Part shown: piece by piece, positions 17,727 through 26,926 of the stretch
Numbering within the stretch: position 1 is the stretch's first letter
How the letters are laid out: each line of letters starts with the position of its first letter
Source of the DNA: JBQTIY01 sp052387675
Lineage (GTDB): Bacteria; Planctomycetota; B15-G4
DNA: 64,000 nucleotides
Reading direction: 5' to 3'
Assembly: GCA_052387675.1 (NCBI GenBank)
Contig: JBQTIY010000011.1
Location: 240,921-304,920 of the forward strand
Made by a program: the position numbers and the translations under genes
The notes under the pieces: generated by a model
The model's database searches: none
Seen by the model: the letters and a program-made list of their open reading frames with translations, nothing else
What the model was told of the DNA's origin: nothing

Positions 17727-19033
17727 TGAGTCCCATGCACACACGTCATCCGCAGCGGCTAGCCCGGTCCGGGCTCCTGTCCGCGGCGTTCGTCGCTCTG
17801 CTCGTCCTTGGCCTGCTTCTCGGCGGCACGCGCCCCGCGGCCGCGCAGAATCTCGCCGTGCATGGCGATCTGGTTTGGACCATGACGCCCGGCCCCGGTT
17901 CGACGACGCCCCTGCGCGATGCGATGGTCATCGTGCGCGACGGCAAGATCGTGGCCATCGGCCCGGCAGCCAGCACGCCCGTGCCGGCCGGCTTCGAGCG
18001 CCTGCGCGCAGCGGTCGTCACGCCCGGACTCATCGACGCGCACAGCGTCGTGGGCCTGGCCGGCTACCTCAACCAACCCACCGACCAGGATCAGCGCGAC
18101 GAGAGCGGGCCGATCCAGCCCGAGCTGCGCGCGATCGATGCCTACAACGCCCGCGAGCCGCTCATCGCCTGGCTGCGCGGCTTCGGCATCACCACCATTC
18201 ACACGGGGCACGGGCCCGGCGCGCTCATGACTGGCGAGACGCTCATCGCCAAGACGCGCGGCGACACGATGGAGCAGGCCGTCATCAACCCGCGCGCTAT
18301 GATCGCGGCCACGCTCGGCGAGAGCGCCCTGGCTCCCGGCGGCGATGACGGCGGCAAGTCGCCGGGCACGCGCGCCAAGGAAGTGGCGCTGCTGCGCGCT
18401 GAGTTTCTGAAAGCGCAGGCCTGGGCGGCCAAGCGCGCAGCCGCCGGTGACGACCAGAGCAAGGCGCCCGACCCCGACCTGCGCCTCGCGGCCCTGGCCG
18501 ACCTCTTGGATCGCAAGCTGCCCCTGCTCGTCACCGCGCACCGGCATCACGATCTGCTCAATGCGCTGCGCCTGGCGCGCGAGTTCAATCTGCGCCTCGT
18601 GCTGGACGGCGCCGCCGAAGCCTATGAAGTGCTCGACGAGATCCGCGCGGCGGGCGTGCCGGTGCTCGCCCACGCGCCGATGATGCGCGCCGAGGGCGAG
18701 GCCGAGAACGCCACGATGGAACTCACTTCGCGCCTACGCGAGGCCGGCATCCCCTTCGCGCTGCAGAGCGGCTTCGAGGACTACGTGCCCAAGACGCGCG
18801 TCGTGCTTTACGAGGCGGCCATCGCGGCGCGCTACGGGCTCTCGGACGGCGCGGCGCTGGCCTCCATCACCTGCGACGCGGCCAGTCTCCTGGGCCTCGA
18901 GGCGCGCCTGGGCTCACTGGCCGCAGGCCTCGACGGCGATCTAGCGCTCTTCGACGGCGACCCCTTCGAGTACACCTCGCACTGCATCGGCACCGTGATC
19001 GAAGGTGAGGTCGTGAGCCGAGCCGTTCGTTGA
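17726..19033 (+). CDS. Amidohydrolase-like exported protein with degenerate metal site
   Basis: 435 residues from ATG 17726, which overlaps the previous stop as TGATG; a GTG 3 nt upstream is the alternative. Signal peptide to about residue 37. It is a paralogue of its neighbour (IVRDGKIVAIGPAAS, TPGLIDAHSVVGLAGYL, AHRHHDLLNALRL, GSLAAGLDGDLALFDGDPF), but the H-x-H pair is H106-S-V108 and the final HTDD is replaced by LQSGFED. With at least two metal ligands gone, catalysis like the partner's is unlikely. Together the pair probably forms a heteromeric complex, active plus inactive subunit. Its stop overlaps the next start. Confidence 0.8.
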   Translation: MSPMHTRHPQRLARSGLLSAAFVALLVLGLLLGGTRPAAAQNLAVHGDLVWTMTPGPGSTTPLRDAMVIVRDGKIVAIGPAASTPVPAGFERLRAAVVTPGLIDAHSVVGLAGYLNQPTDQDQRDESGPIQPELRAIDAYNAREPLIAWLRGFGITTIHTGHGPGALMTGETLIAKTRGDTMEQAVINPRAMIAATLGESALAPGGDDGGKSPGTRAKEVALLRAEFLKAQAWAAKRAAAGDDQSKAPDPDLRLAALADLLDRKLPLLVTAHRHHDLLNALRLAREFNLRLVLDGAAEAYEVLDEIRAAGVPVLAHAPMMRAEGEAENATMELTSRLREAGIPFALQSGFEDYVPKTRVVLYEAAIAARYGLSDGAALASITCDAASLLGLEARLGSLAAGLDGDLALFDGDPFEYTSHCIGTVIEGEVVSRAVR

Positions 19034-19737
19034 GCGGCGCAGGCCTGCTCAAGGAAGATCTCTTCGGCCGCGTCGAGCGTATTGAGCACGACGGCCGGCC
19101 CGCGGTGCAGCGCGACATCTCGGGCGTGCGTTGGTGGATCGCGCCGCTGGCACGCTGGATGCTGCGCCGCGAGGCGCGCGCGCTCGCCGCGCTGGCCGCC
19201 GCCCCTCCGCATCTGCAAGCGCGCTTGGCCGGCTCGCTGCCGCAGCTTGTCGAACTGCGCCGCGACGGCCTGCTGCGCTCCTGGCTCGACGGACGCCCAA
19301 TGCAGAAGGCCCAACCGAGTGAGGCGCACTACTACCGCGAGGCACGCCGCCTGCTCTGCGCGCTGCACTCCGCGGGCATCACTCACAACGACGACGCCAA
19401 GGAGCAGAACTGGCTCGTGCTGAATGACGGCCGGCCCGCGCTGATCGACTTTCAGCTCGCGGTGCTCAGCTCGGCGCGGCGGTGGAACGCCGGTGAGCAG
19501 CCGACCGGCCGCGCGCGCAGGCGCAGCCGCTTCTTCCGCCTGCTGGCGCGCGAGGACCTGCGCCATCTCTGCAAGCACAAGCGCAAGTACTGCCCGCGGG
19601 CCCTCACGCCCCGCGAGCAGCGCCTCTTGGAGCAGCCCTCGCGCGCTGCGCGCCTGCTGCGCGCCGGCCCCAAGCGCGCCTACAGCTTCGTCACGCGCCG
19701 CCTGCTCGGCTGGCGCGACGACGAGGGCCGCGGCTAG
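19030..19737 (+). CDS. Kinase-fold phosphotransferase (RIO/Kdo-kinase-like)
   Basis: 235 residues from a TTG at 19030 that overlaps the preceding TGA. The kinase catalytic loop reads H119-N-D-D121-A-K-E-Q-N127 and the metal motif is I-D140-F-Q, in the spacing of RIO/WaaP/Kdo-kinase-type folds. A short N-lobe with few motifs precedes it, and a basic C-terminal tail (RRRSRFFRLLAREDL, KHKRKYCPR) follows. WaaP- and KdkA-type enzymes phosphorylate lipid A core sugars; RIO-type enzymes phosphorylate proteins. The basic tail and the surrounding envelope genes favour the former, weakly. Confidence 0.65.
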   Translation: MSGAGLLKEDLFGRVERIEHDGRPAVQRDISGVRWWIAPLARWMLRREARALAALAAAPPHLQARLAGSLPQLVELRRDGLLRSWLDGRPMQKAQPSEAHYYREARRLLCALHSAGITHNDDAKEQNWLVLNDGRPALIDFQLAVLSSARRWNAGEQPTGRARRRSRFFRLLAREDLRHLCKHKRKYCPRALTPREQRLLEQPSRAARLLRAGPKRAYSFVTRRLLGWRDDEGRG

Positions 19738-19819
19738 ATCCTTCCCCCCGCGTGAACTGGGTCGCGCGCGAGCCGCGCCGAGCGCTCTGGGCAGCGCCTT
19801 TGCTATGCTCCGGCGCTTC

Positions 19820-20605
19820 ATGGCCACTGCAACTCACGGCGCGCCCGAAGACAACAAGCTCGCGCTGTTCATCGACATGGACAACGTGGTCATCGGCGTG
19901 CGCGATGCGCGCTTCGACAAGTTCGACATCGAACTCGTGCTGGCGCGCCTGGTCGAAAAGGGCGACCTCATCGTGAAGAAGGCCTACGCCGACTGGTCGA
20001 ACCACACCACCTACAAGCGGCCGCTGCATGAAGCGGCCATCGAGCTGATCGACATTCCCGAAAGCCGGCGCACCGGCAAGAACAGCGCCGACATCAAGAT
20101 GGTCGTGGACGCCATGGAGCTGTCCTACGCCAAGCCGCACATCGACACCTTCGTGCTGGTCTCAGGCGACAGCGACTTCTCGCCGCTGGTGAGCAAGCTG
20201 CGCGAGAACGGCAAGCACATCATCGGCCTGGGCGTGAAGAACAGCAGCGCGCGCCTGCTGATCGACAATTGCGACGAGTTCGTTTTCTATGACGACCTCG
20301 TGCGCAGCAAGCCGCGCCGTCGCTCGGTGGCGGCCGGCGCCGGCGTGACCCAAGAGAAGCAGGAGGCCTTCGCCCTGCTCATGGAGACGCTGGCCGCCCT
20401 GCAGCGCGAAAACAAAGACGTGCTCTGGGGCTCGCTGGTCAAGGACACCATGAAGCGCAAGCAGCCGCAGTTCAACGAGGAGTACCACGGCTATTCCTCG
20501 TTCGGCAAGCTGCTCGAGGACGCCGAAAAGCACAAGCTCATCCGCCTGCGCAAGGACAGCCGCAGCGGCACCTACGTGATCGACGAGGTGCTGGAGAGCG
20601 CGTAG
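19820..20605 (+). CDS. NYN-domain RNase with C-terminal OST-HTH/LOTUS domain
   Basis: 261 residues from ATG 19820; an in-frame ATG at 19805 is possible. The N-terminal NYN (PIN-like) nuclease has the expected acidic residues: LFIDMDNV (D19, D21), NSADIKMVVDAMEL (D91, D97) and LVSGDSDFSPLV (D117, D119). Residues about 185-255 (DVLWGSLVKDTMKRKQPQF, GYSSFGKLLEDAEK) match an OST-HTH/LOTUS RNA-binding module. This LabA/MARF1-like pairing is known across bacteria, presumably for RNA cleavage or turnover; targets are undefined. It is followed 1 nt later by a secreted-protein gene. Confidence 0.88.
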   Translation: MATATHGAPEDNKLALFIDMDNVVIGVRDARFDKFDIELVLARLVEKGDLIVKKAYADWSNHTTYKRPLHEAAIELIDIPESRRTGKNSADIKMVVDAMELSYAKPHIDTFVLVSGDSDFSPLVSKLRENGKHIIGLGVKNSSARLLIDNCDEFVFYDDLVRSKPRRRSVAAGAGVTQEKQEAFALLMETLAALQRENKDVLWGSLVKDTMKRKQPQFNEEYHGYSSFGKLLEDAEKHKLIRLRKDSRSGTYVIDEVLESA

Positions 20606-20606
20606 G

Positions 20607-23048
20607 ATGGCGCCCTCCTCGTTCGGGAGTCGCCTCGTGCTTCGCTCCGCTCTCGCCCTGCCTCTGCTGAGTCTCGCGGCGCTGGCCGCCCTCGCCGCGC
20701 CCGCCTCCGCCAGCGACCTCAAGCTCAACAACCAAGTCGCGCTGACCGCCGCGGTCGGCGCGCCGCTGACCATGAAGCTCACCGGGCCCGCGCTCAAACC
20801 GGCCATCATCCTGGTGGACATCGGCCCCGGCCCCGCGACGATCGGCGGCGAGTCCGTGCCGCTGGCCTTCTCGCCCTTCGCGCGCATCATCGCTTCGGGC
20901 TTCACGTCGAGTCTCGGCGTCTACAACGTGCCGGGCTCCATTCCGGACGTGGGCGACCTGGGCGGACTGCAAGTGCACTTCGTGGGTGTCGTGCTGGACA
21001 GCGCCGACCCCAATGGCAAGGACTGGAGCAACGGCGCCTCGCTCTCCATCACCTTGAGCGTGGGCGCCGGCCCGCCGACGGGCGGACTCGTGGGCCGCGT
21101 CACGACCTTCGACGGCAGCGCCGCCACGGGCATCGACGACGCGCTGCCCTTCGGCACCAGCCTGAACTGGACCGTGCTGCAGAAGCCGGCCGGCAGCAGC
21201 GCCACGCTCACCGGCGCCAATCTCCTCACGCCCACGCTCAAGCCGGATCAGCCCGGTGATTACTTGCTGCGCTCCACGCTCACCTCGCACACGACGAGCG
21301 TCAGTTCCGACACGACGCTGCATGCTTGGCGCGTGACGCTCACCGGCCTGCCCGATGGCAGCATTCTCAGCACGGGCAGCGTGCTCATGCAGGGCCTCAT
21401 CGAGGGCCCGCCCGTCGCCGCCGTGAAAGTGGACGGCGTGCCGGTCTTTGTCGCGGCCAACACGTTCGGGCCAGTGGCGCGCAGTTTCGCGCCCGGAGCG
21501 ATCACGCTGCCGGTGGTCGTCGAACTGCAGCACGCCGACGGCTCGATCGCCCGCCAGCGCCTGAGTTTCGTGCAGGGCAGCGCCGCGGCCGTGGGCGCGC
21601 CCTCTGCCAACGCCCTCTCAGCGCGCCTCAACCAAGCCGCACTGGATCAGATGGAGGCACTCGGCGCGACGGAACTCCAGGGCGCCAACATCCAGGGCCC
21701 GCTGCTGGCCATGCCGCCGCAGCTCGTGGCCAATGACGAAGGCATCTTCGGCTTCACGATCTTCTCTGCGTGGGTCGACTTCACCGGCATCAGCTACAAC
21801 CCCAACATCCAGCTCGCGCTGGTGCCCAGCGCCTCCGGCATCCTCGCCACGGTCACGATTCACAACGTAGTGGCCACCTTTGACACCTGGGGCGAAGTGC
21901 TCGAGGTGGACTACAACCTCGACGGCTACATCTCCACCTCGCCCACCGTCATCACCGCCACGCTCGTGGGCTCGGCGGCCGGCGGCCAGATCCAGGTGGC
22001 GGTCACGAATGTGCAGGTGGACCGCCAGAACTTCGACTTCGAGCTGAACGGCTTCCTCGGCACCGTGGCCGAAGTCTTCGTCATCGAGAGCGCCGTGAAA
22101 GAGGATGTCGAAGCCATTGTGGCGCAGACCATCTCGCAGGAACTCGGCCCGGCCATCCAGGAGATCCTGGGCAGCTTCGTGCTGGCCGGCAACCTCTTCG
22201 AGACGCTCGACGTGGACGTGAACATCGCCGCGCCGATCACCGGCGTGGTGCATGACACCTCGGGTGTGACGATCCGCCTCGCCAGCACGGCGGGCGTGGG
22301 CGTGGCCGAGCCCGGCTCGCCCGTTGTGCCTTTCTATCGCGCCACGCCGGCTGCCGGCGCGGCCATGGGCGCCAACACCCCCGGCGGTCAGAGCTACGGC
22401 GCCGGCCTGGCCCTGGCCGACGACTTCGCCAATCAGGTGCTGGCCGCGGCCACCGGCGCGGGCCTGCTCGACGGCGACCTCACCACGCTCGTGCCTTCCA
22501 CCGGCAAGGTCGCGATCAACTTCGTCACCGAAGAACTCGCCCTGCTCTTCCCCAACTGCGGCTTCGACCTCTTCCCCGACGGCACGCCGATCACGCTGCG
22601 CGCGCACGGCACAGTGCCGCCCATCCTGCGGCTCACGCCCGGCGGCCCCGCCATGGGCGTCATTGACATCGCCGGCTTGCAGGTGGCCTTCGAGGCACCG
22701 GGCGCGGCGGGCCCCGTTCCGCTGCTCTACGTGACGGCCGACGGCAGCGCCACGCTCGACGTTGCCGCCGGCGGCGAGGGCACGCTTTCGGCGACGCTCG
22801 TGGACGGCACGCTCGTGGTGCGCGCCCTCGGCGCCTTCCCGGGCGCGAACTACGCCACGATCGATGTGAATGCCGGCCTGCTCGGCACGGTGCTGGAACA
22901 GGCCCTGCCGCAGATTGTCGAGGCGCTGGGCGGCATACCGCTGCCCTCGCTCGAGGCGCAGGGCCTGGGCCTTTCGGCCTCTTCCGTGGCGATTCTCGGC
23001 GGTGGCGCGCACTTGGCGGCCTTCGGGCAACTCGTCGTCACGCCCTGA
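20607..23048 (+). CDS. Large secreted protein of unknown function
   Basis: 813 residues with a clear signal peptide (to about ASA at 36). Residues about 40-150 form an immunoglobulin-like, Gly/Val-rich segment (LGGLQVHFVGVVLDSADPNGK) of a type common at the ends of planctomycete surface proteins. The middle (about 310-560) alternates beta-strand-like and amphipathic helical segments, and the C-terminal third (about 570-810) resembles a lipid-binding, BPI-like elongated fold by pattern only. No catalytic motif recognised. ATG lies one nt after the previous stop, so it may be cotranscribed with the NYN gene. Confidence 0.7.
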   Translation: MAPSSFGSRLVLRSALALPLLSLAALAALAAPASASDLKLNNQVALTAAVGAPLTMKLTGPALKPAIILVDIGPGPATIGGESVPLAFSPFARIIASGFTSSLGVYNVPGSIPDVGDLGGLQVHFVGVVLDSADPNGKDWSNGASLSITLSVGAGPPTGGLVGRVTTFDGSAATGIDDALPFGTSLNWTVLQKPAGSSATLTGANLLTPTLKPDQPGDYLLRSTLTSHTTSVSSDTTLHAWRVTLTGLPDGSILSTGSVLMQGLIEGPPVAAVKVDGVPVFVAANTFGPVARSFAPGAITLPVVVELQHADGSIARQRLSFVQGSAAAVGAPSANALSARLNQAALDQMEALGATELQGANIQGPLLAMPPQLVANDEGIFGFTIFSAWVDFTGISYNPNIQLALVPSASGILATVTIHNVVATFDTWGEVLEVDYNLDGYISTSPTVITATLVGSAAGGQIQVAVTNVQVDRQNFDFELNGFLGTVAEVFVIESAVKEDVEAIVAQTISQELGPAIQEILGSFVLAGNLFETLDVDVNIAAPITGVVHDTSGVTIRLASTAGVGVAEPGSPVVPFYRATPAAGAAMGANTPGGQSYGAGLALADDFANQVLAAATGAGLLDGDLTTLVPSTGKVAINFVTEELALLFPNCGFDLFPDGTPITLRAHGTVPPILRLTPGGPAMGVIDIAGLQVAFEAPGAAGPVPLLYVTADGSATLDVAAGGEGTLSATLVDGTLVVRALGAFPGANYATIDVNAGLLGTVLEQALPQIVEALGGIPLPSLEAQGLGLSASSVAILGGGAHLAAFGQLVVTP

Positions 23049-23122
23049 AGTTGGGCGCGAAGTCGCCGGCGGGGCGAGAGGGCTGGGGCTACACTGGCCG
23101 CCCTCAACTTGGAACCCGCACC

Positions 23123-24067
23123 ATGACGACGCGCTTTTTCTCCCTGTCCGGTCGCTTGCTCGGCCTCTCGCTCTGCCTCGCCCCCGCGCTCGCCGCGCAG
23201 CAGGCCGCGGACACCGCCCTGGCCCTCGCCGTGCAGGCGGCCCTCGAGAGTGATGTGCGCGACGTCCCGGCGAGCAGCGCCGAACAGGAATCGCTGCTGC
23301 TGCTGCGCGAGGATTTGGGCGTGGCCCGCGACGTGAGCAGCGCCCTCGCCGCCCGCGGACTGCAAGGCACCGTGGTGAGCTGCCACAGCGGCGTCGTGGA
23401 GCTGCGCGGCACGGTCGCCGACGGCCGCCAAGCGGCGGCCGCCGCGCAACTCGCCGAGCAACTGGCCGCCGGGCGCAGCGTCAGCAACCGGCTGCGCTAC
23501 CCGGGTCAGCCCGCCGCCGCCGCCGAGTCGGCTCCGCTCCTCGCCGCCCAGCCGGCCAACCTGCCGCGCAGCACCTCCGAGTCGCAGCCGGCCGTCATCA
23601 CCGGCCTGCGCTTCCTCACCACCGACGGCCTGGCCGGCCGCGGGATCTCCGTTGAGGTTCTCGACGGCCGCGTGACCTTCACTGGCGAAGTGAACAGCGA
23701 GGCGGCACAGCGCTACGTCTCGGTGGCGGCCCAGCGCATTGCCGGCCTGCGCTCGGTGCGCAACGATCTGCGCCTGCGTCCCGAGGATGACGAGGCCGAG
23801 CGCCGCCTGACGCTCCTGGTGCAACGGCAAATCGAGCAGAGCGCTCTGGTTCAGGACGTCGCGCCCGCTATCCTGGTTTCATGTCGCAAGGGCATCATCC
23901 GGCTCGAGGGCCGTGTGCGCGACGTTGCTCAGCGCGAAGAGGCGCTGCGCCTCGCGGCCGAGACACGCACGGTCATGGCCGTGGACGACCAGCTCGCGGT
24001 GGACGCGCGCCTCGTAGTGCACGAGCGCCGCTTCGGCCAGCGGCTGCCCCCGCGCGCCGCCCCCTGA
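23123..24067 (+). CDS. Exported protein with three BON domains
   Basis: 314 residues; signal peptide ending near LAAQQ. Three BON-like modules (about 55-110, 160-220, 232-290) each show the G-x-V-x-L-x-G-x-V core (SGVVELRGTV, DGRVTFTGEV, KGIIRLEGRV) followed by a helix. BON domains bind membranes or peptidoglycan in OsmY/DolP-type envelope maintenance proteins. The ATG at 23123 was chosen because it begins the signal peptide; a TACACT hexamer lies about 27 nt upstream. The stop overlaps a probable CTG start of the next gene. Confidence 0.85.
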   Translation: MTTRFFSLSGRLLGLSLCLAPALAAQQAADTALALAVQAALESDVRDVPASSAEQESLLLLREDLGVARDVSSALAARGLQGTVVSCHSGVVELRGTVADGRQAAAAAQLAEQLAAGRSVSNRLRYPGQPAAAAESAPLLAAQPANLPRSTSESQPAVITGLRFLTTDGLAGRGISVEVLDGRVTFTGEVNSEAAQRYVSVAAQRIAGLRSVRNDLRLRPEDDEAERRLTLLVQRQIEQSALVQDVAPAILVSCRKGIIRLEGRVRDVAQREEALRLAAETRTVMAVDDQLAVDARLVVHERRFGQRLPPRAAP

Positions 24068-24543
24068 GCCGTGCACGCCGGCCGGCCGGCATCACGCTCG
24101 TTGAGTTGCTCATCGTCGTCGTGTGCATCAGCATCCTGGCGCTGCTCGTGCTGCCGGCCATCAACAGTGAACGCCGGCAGGCCGTGGGCTCGGCCCTCGC
24201 GGCCAATGTCGCGCAGGTTTCCATGGTCCTCGAGCAGCGCCGTCAGTTCACCTCCGATGGAAGCTGGCCGGCCACGCTCGACCCGACCTGGTTCGTGAGC
24301 GGCCAGTTGCCCAGCCATCCCGACCAAATGGTTGGCGTGCCGCTCATCGAAACGGTGTCGGTGCCCTTTGCCCTGCATCCGCGCGACAAGGTCGTGCAGC
24401 CGAACAGCGCCGGCGCCTACTGGTACAACTGCGCCAATGGCAGCTTTCGGGCGCGCGTCAAGCAGCAGCCCACGACGGCCGAGACCCTTGAGCTCTACAA
24501 CTTCATCAACCAGAGCACGCTCGCGGCGCTGGCCGAAGATTAG
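24064..24543 (+). CDS. Type II/IV pseudopilin-like protein, probable CTG start
   Basis: 159 residues if begun at the CTG at 24064, which overlaps the preceding TGA as CTGA. This gives a basic 9-residue leader ending in G, then ITLVELLIVVV with Glu at +5: a canonical prepilin peptidase site (G^ITLVE) and hydrophobic helix to about residue 30. No ATG, GTG or TTG lies in frame close upstream. The C-terminal half (FVSGQLPSHPDQ, AGAYWYNCANGSFRARV) resembles small soluble pseudopilin heads. Processed by a prepilin peptidase and assembled in the inner membrane; partner genes are absent here, but a second pseudopilin operon is at 61.3-64.0 kb. Confidence 0.75.
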   Translation: MSRARRPAGITLVELLIVVVCISILALLVLPAINSERRQAVGSALAANVAQVSMVLEQRRQFTSDGSWPATLDPTWFVSGQLPSHPDQMVGVPLIETVSVPFALHPRDKVVQPNSAGAYWYNCANGSFRARVKQQPTTAETLELYNFINQSTLAALAED

Positions 24544-24583
24544 GATGCGCGCTTCTCACCGGCCGGGAAGGCCAGGAGCCTGC

Positions 24584-25576
24584 ATGCAGACCGTGGCCTC
24601 GCCCAAAGTTCCGCGCCGAGCTTTCGCGCGCCTCCCGTTGCTCTTGGCCGGCGTGCTTTTTGCGCCCGCGCTTTCTGCGCAGCAGGACTTCACGCTGGTG
24701 CAGATCAGCGTGCAGCCGGTGGCGGGCGCCGTCCACCTCTTGCAGGGTTCGGGCGGCAATGTGGGCGTCTCGGCCGGCCCGGACGGCGTGCTCATCGTGG
24801 ACGATCAGTTCGAACCGCTGGCCGAGAAGATCCGCGCGGCCCTCGACAGGCTGGCTCCCGGCGGCCCGCGCTTCATCCTCAACACGCACTGGCATAGCGA
24901 TCACACCGGCGGCAATGCGCACTTCGGGCGCACCGGCACAATCGTCGCGCACCGCGCCGTGCGCCAGCGCCTCGCGGCGCCAACCGAGGTGCTGGGCCGC
25001 ACGCCGGAACCGGCCCCCCCGCAGGCCCTGCCGGTGGTCACTTTCGAAGACTCGCTCTCGCTGCATTGGAACGGCGAAGAGATCCGCCTGCAGCATTTGC
25101 CCAACGGTCACACCGACGGCGACGCCTACGTACACTTCCTCGGCAGCGGCGTCGTGCATCTCGGCGATCTTTTCTTCGCCGGGCGCTTCCCCTTCGTGGA
25201 CCTGGGCAGCGGCGGCGATGTGATCGGCCTGCAGCGCAATATCGCGCGGCTCATCGAAACCCTGCCCGCTGACGTGCGCATCATTCCCGGCCACGGGCCG
25301 CTCTCTACGCTCAACGATCTGCGCACCTACCACCGCATGCTTGAGTCCTCCATCGCCGTCGTCCGGCAGCGGCGTGCGGACGGGCTGTCGCTGGCCGACA
25401 CGGTGGCCGCCGGCCTGCCTGAGGAATGGGCGGGCTGGGGCAATGCCTTCATCTCCACCGAGCGCTGGCTCAAGACCGTGTACGAGAGCCTCGAGCGCTC
25501 GCCGCAGGGGCCGCCGGCCGCGGCCGTTGCGCCTGCCGCCACCGGCGCGGCTGCCGGCGCTGGCAGCGGAGGCTGA
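24584..25576 (+). CDS. Exported metallo-beta-lactamase-fold hydrolase
   Basis: 330 residues from ATG 24584, which has AGGAG 5 nt upstream; an ATG at 24545 lacks this. Signal peptide ends near LSAQQ. Zinc ligands: NTHWHSDHTGG (H102, H104, D106, H107), the NGHTDGDAYVHF loop and IIPGHGPLS. GVLIVDDQF gives the usual strand before the active site. Subclass B3-like exported MBL-fold proteins of this type are mostly of unknown substrate, not proven lactamases. An Ala/Gly-rich tail ends the protein. Confidence 0.88.
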   Translation: MQTVASPKVPRRAFARLPLLLAGVLFAPALSAQQDFTLVQISVQPVAGAVHLLQGSGGNVGVSAGPDGVLIVDDQFEPLAEKIRAALDRLAPGGPRFILNTHWHSDHTGGNAHFGRTGTIVAHRAVRQRLAAPTEVLGRTPEPAPPQALPVVTFEDSLSLHWNGEEIRLQHLPNGHTDGDAYVHFLGSGVVHLGDLFFAGRFPFVDLGSGGDVIGLQRNIARLIETLPADVRIIPGHGPLSTLNDLRTYHRMLESSIAVVRQRRADGLSLADTVAAGLPEEWAGWGNAFISTERWLKTVYESLERSPQGPPAAAVAPAATGAAAGAGSGG

Positions 25577-25581
25577 GCGCC

Positions 25582-26427
25582 GTGGATCTCGGCCTCACCG
25601 ACAAGCTTGTCTTTCTCACGGGCGCCTCGGGCGGCATCGGCCGCGCCCTGGCCGAGCGCTTCGCCGCCGAGGGAGCGCGCCTAGCGCTGCACGGCCACGC
25701 GCGCGCCGGCGAACTCGCCGCCTGGCTCGCCGCGCAGCCCTGGCGCGAGCGAGCGCGCCTCTACAGCGGCGATGTGCGCGATCCCGGCGCGATGGACGCG
25801 GCCCTGCAGAGCGCGGCGCGTGATTTCGGGCGCGTGGACGCCTGCATCGCCAATGCCGGCGCCTGGACTCCGCCCGACCGACGCCTGCACGAAGCCGACG
25901 TGGAGCGCATCCGCACGGCCATCGACATCAATCTGCTTGGCTCGCTGTGGACCGCGCGCGCCTTCTTCGCCGCGCTGGCCCGCAGCGGCCCGCGCTCCGA
26001 CGGCCACGGCGCGAGCCTGGTCTTCATCGGCTCCACCGCCGGCCGCTTCGGCGAGGCGGGGCACGCCGAGTATGCGGCCGCCAAAGCCGGCCTGCTGGGC
26101 CTCATGAGCTCACTCAAGAACGAGATCGTGACCCTCGATCCCTTCGCGCGCGTGAATGTCGTCGAGCCGGGCTGGACCGTCACGCACATGGCGCGGCCGG
26201 CGCTGCAACAGCCGGGCGTGATCGCCAAGGCGCTGGCCACCATGCCGGTGCGCCAACTCGGCCGCGCGCAGGATGTCGCCGCAACCGTAGCCTGGCTTTG
26301 CTCGCCGCTCGCGGCGCGACACGTGAGCGGCCAAGTCCTCACCGTGGCCGGCGGCATGGAAGGCCGCCAGCTCTGGGCAGCCGCCGACATCGACGAGGAG
26401 TCCGTGCGCCGGCGCGCGACGTCCTAG
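25582..26427 (+). CDS. Short-chain dehydrogenase/reductase
   Basis: 281 residues from a GTG at 25582, 5 nt after the MBL stop. Nucleotide motif TGASGGIG (13-20), CIANAGAW, the catalytic Ser in FIGSTAGRFG, and HAEYAAAKAGLLGL with Tyr and Lys are in the classical SDR order. The ending ARHVSGQVLTVAGGMEG is typical of FabG-like reductases. The loop after NAG is longer than usual. Substrate unknown. Confidence 0.9.
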   Translation: MDLGLTDKLVFLTGASGGIGRALAERFAAEGARLALHGHARAGELAAWLAAQPWRERARLYSGDVRDPGAMDAALQSAARDFGRVDACIANAGAWTPPDRRLHEADVERIRTAIDINLLGSLWTARAFFAALARSGPRSDGHGASLVFIGSTAGRFGEAGHAEYAAAKAGLLGLMSSLKNEIVTLDPFARVNVVEPGWTVTHMARPALQQPGVIAKALATMPVRQLGRAQDVAATVAWLCSPLAARHVSGQVLTVAGGMEGRQLWAAADIDEESVRRRATS

Positions 26428-26428
26428 T

Positions 26429-26917
26429 TCAGCGCGGCCTAGGCGCCCGGCTGATCGGGATGGCGCAGTGGCGATCATCCACTGCGACCATGGTCACGGT
26501 GGCTTCGGTCACGTGCACGGATTCGTGCGGCGGCGCGCGCCGCTCGGCCCAGACCGTGACGCGCACGGTGACCGAAGTGCGCCCTACGCGCTGCACGTCG
26601 GTGTAGAGCGAGACGAGGTCGCCGACAAAAATCGGCTGCTTGAACTCGACCTTGTCCATGGCCACGGTCACCACGTTGCCGGGGTGCAGCTTGTGCGCCT
26701 CGATGGCCGCGGCCAAGTCGATCTCAGAGAGGATCGCGCCGCCGAAGACCGTGCCCATGAGGTTGGTGTCCTGGGGCGTGGTCACGCGGCGGAGCGTGGG
26801 CATGCGCTGGCTAGGGAAGTCCTCCTGAGGACTCAACTCACCACCCCGCTTGGCCGATGCTGGCCCGATCCGGGACGGACTGGAGCGTGTCCGCTGACTG
26901 GCCTTCTTCGCGCTCAT
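26429..26917 (-). CDS. Acyl-CoA thioesterase, hotdog fold (YciA-like)
   Basis: 162 residues from ATG 26917 (GGAG 5 nt upstream). A basic, Ser-rich N-terminal tail of about 38 residues precedes RRVTTPQDTNLMGTVFGGAILSEIDLAAAIEAH, the YciA/ACOT signature with the catalytic Asn-Asp region, followed by VTVAMDKVEFKQPIFVGDLVSLYTDV. Hydrolyses short- to medium-chain acyl-CoA in the cytosol. It is divergent from the next gene; the two start codons are only 9 nt apart, so each ribosome site lies against the other's start codon. Confidence 0.88.
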   Translation of the reverse strand: MSAKKASQRTRSSPSRIGPASAKRGGELSPQEDFPSQRMPTLRRVTTPQDTNLMGTVFGGAILSEIDLAAAIEAHKLHPGNVVTVAMDKVEFKQPIFVGDLVSLYTDVQRVGRTSVTVRVTVWAERRAPPHESVHVTEATVTMVAVDDRHCAIPISRAPRPR

Positions 26918-26926
26918 GAGGTCTCC

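Noticed and set aside
24071..24298. ORF starting at the GTG 24071
   Set aside because: Wrong frame relative to the pilin helix; composition is Ser/Arg-rich shadow.
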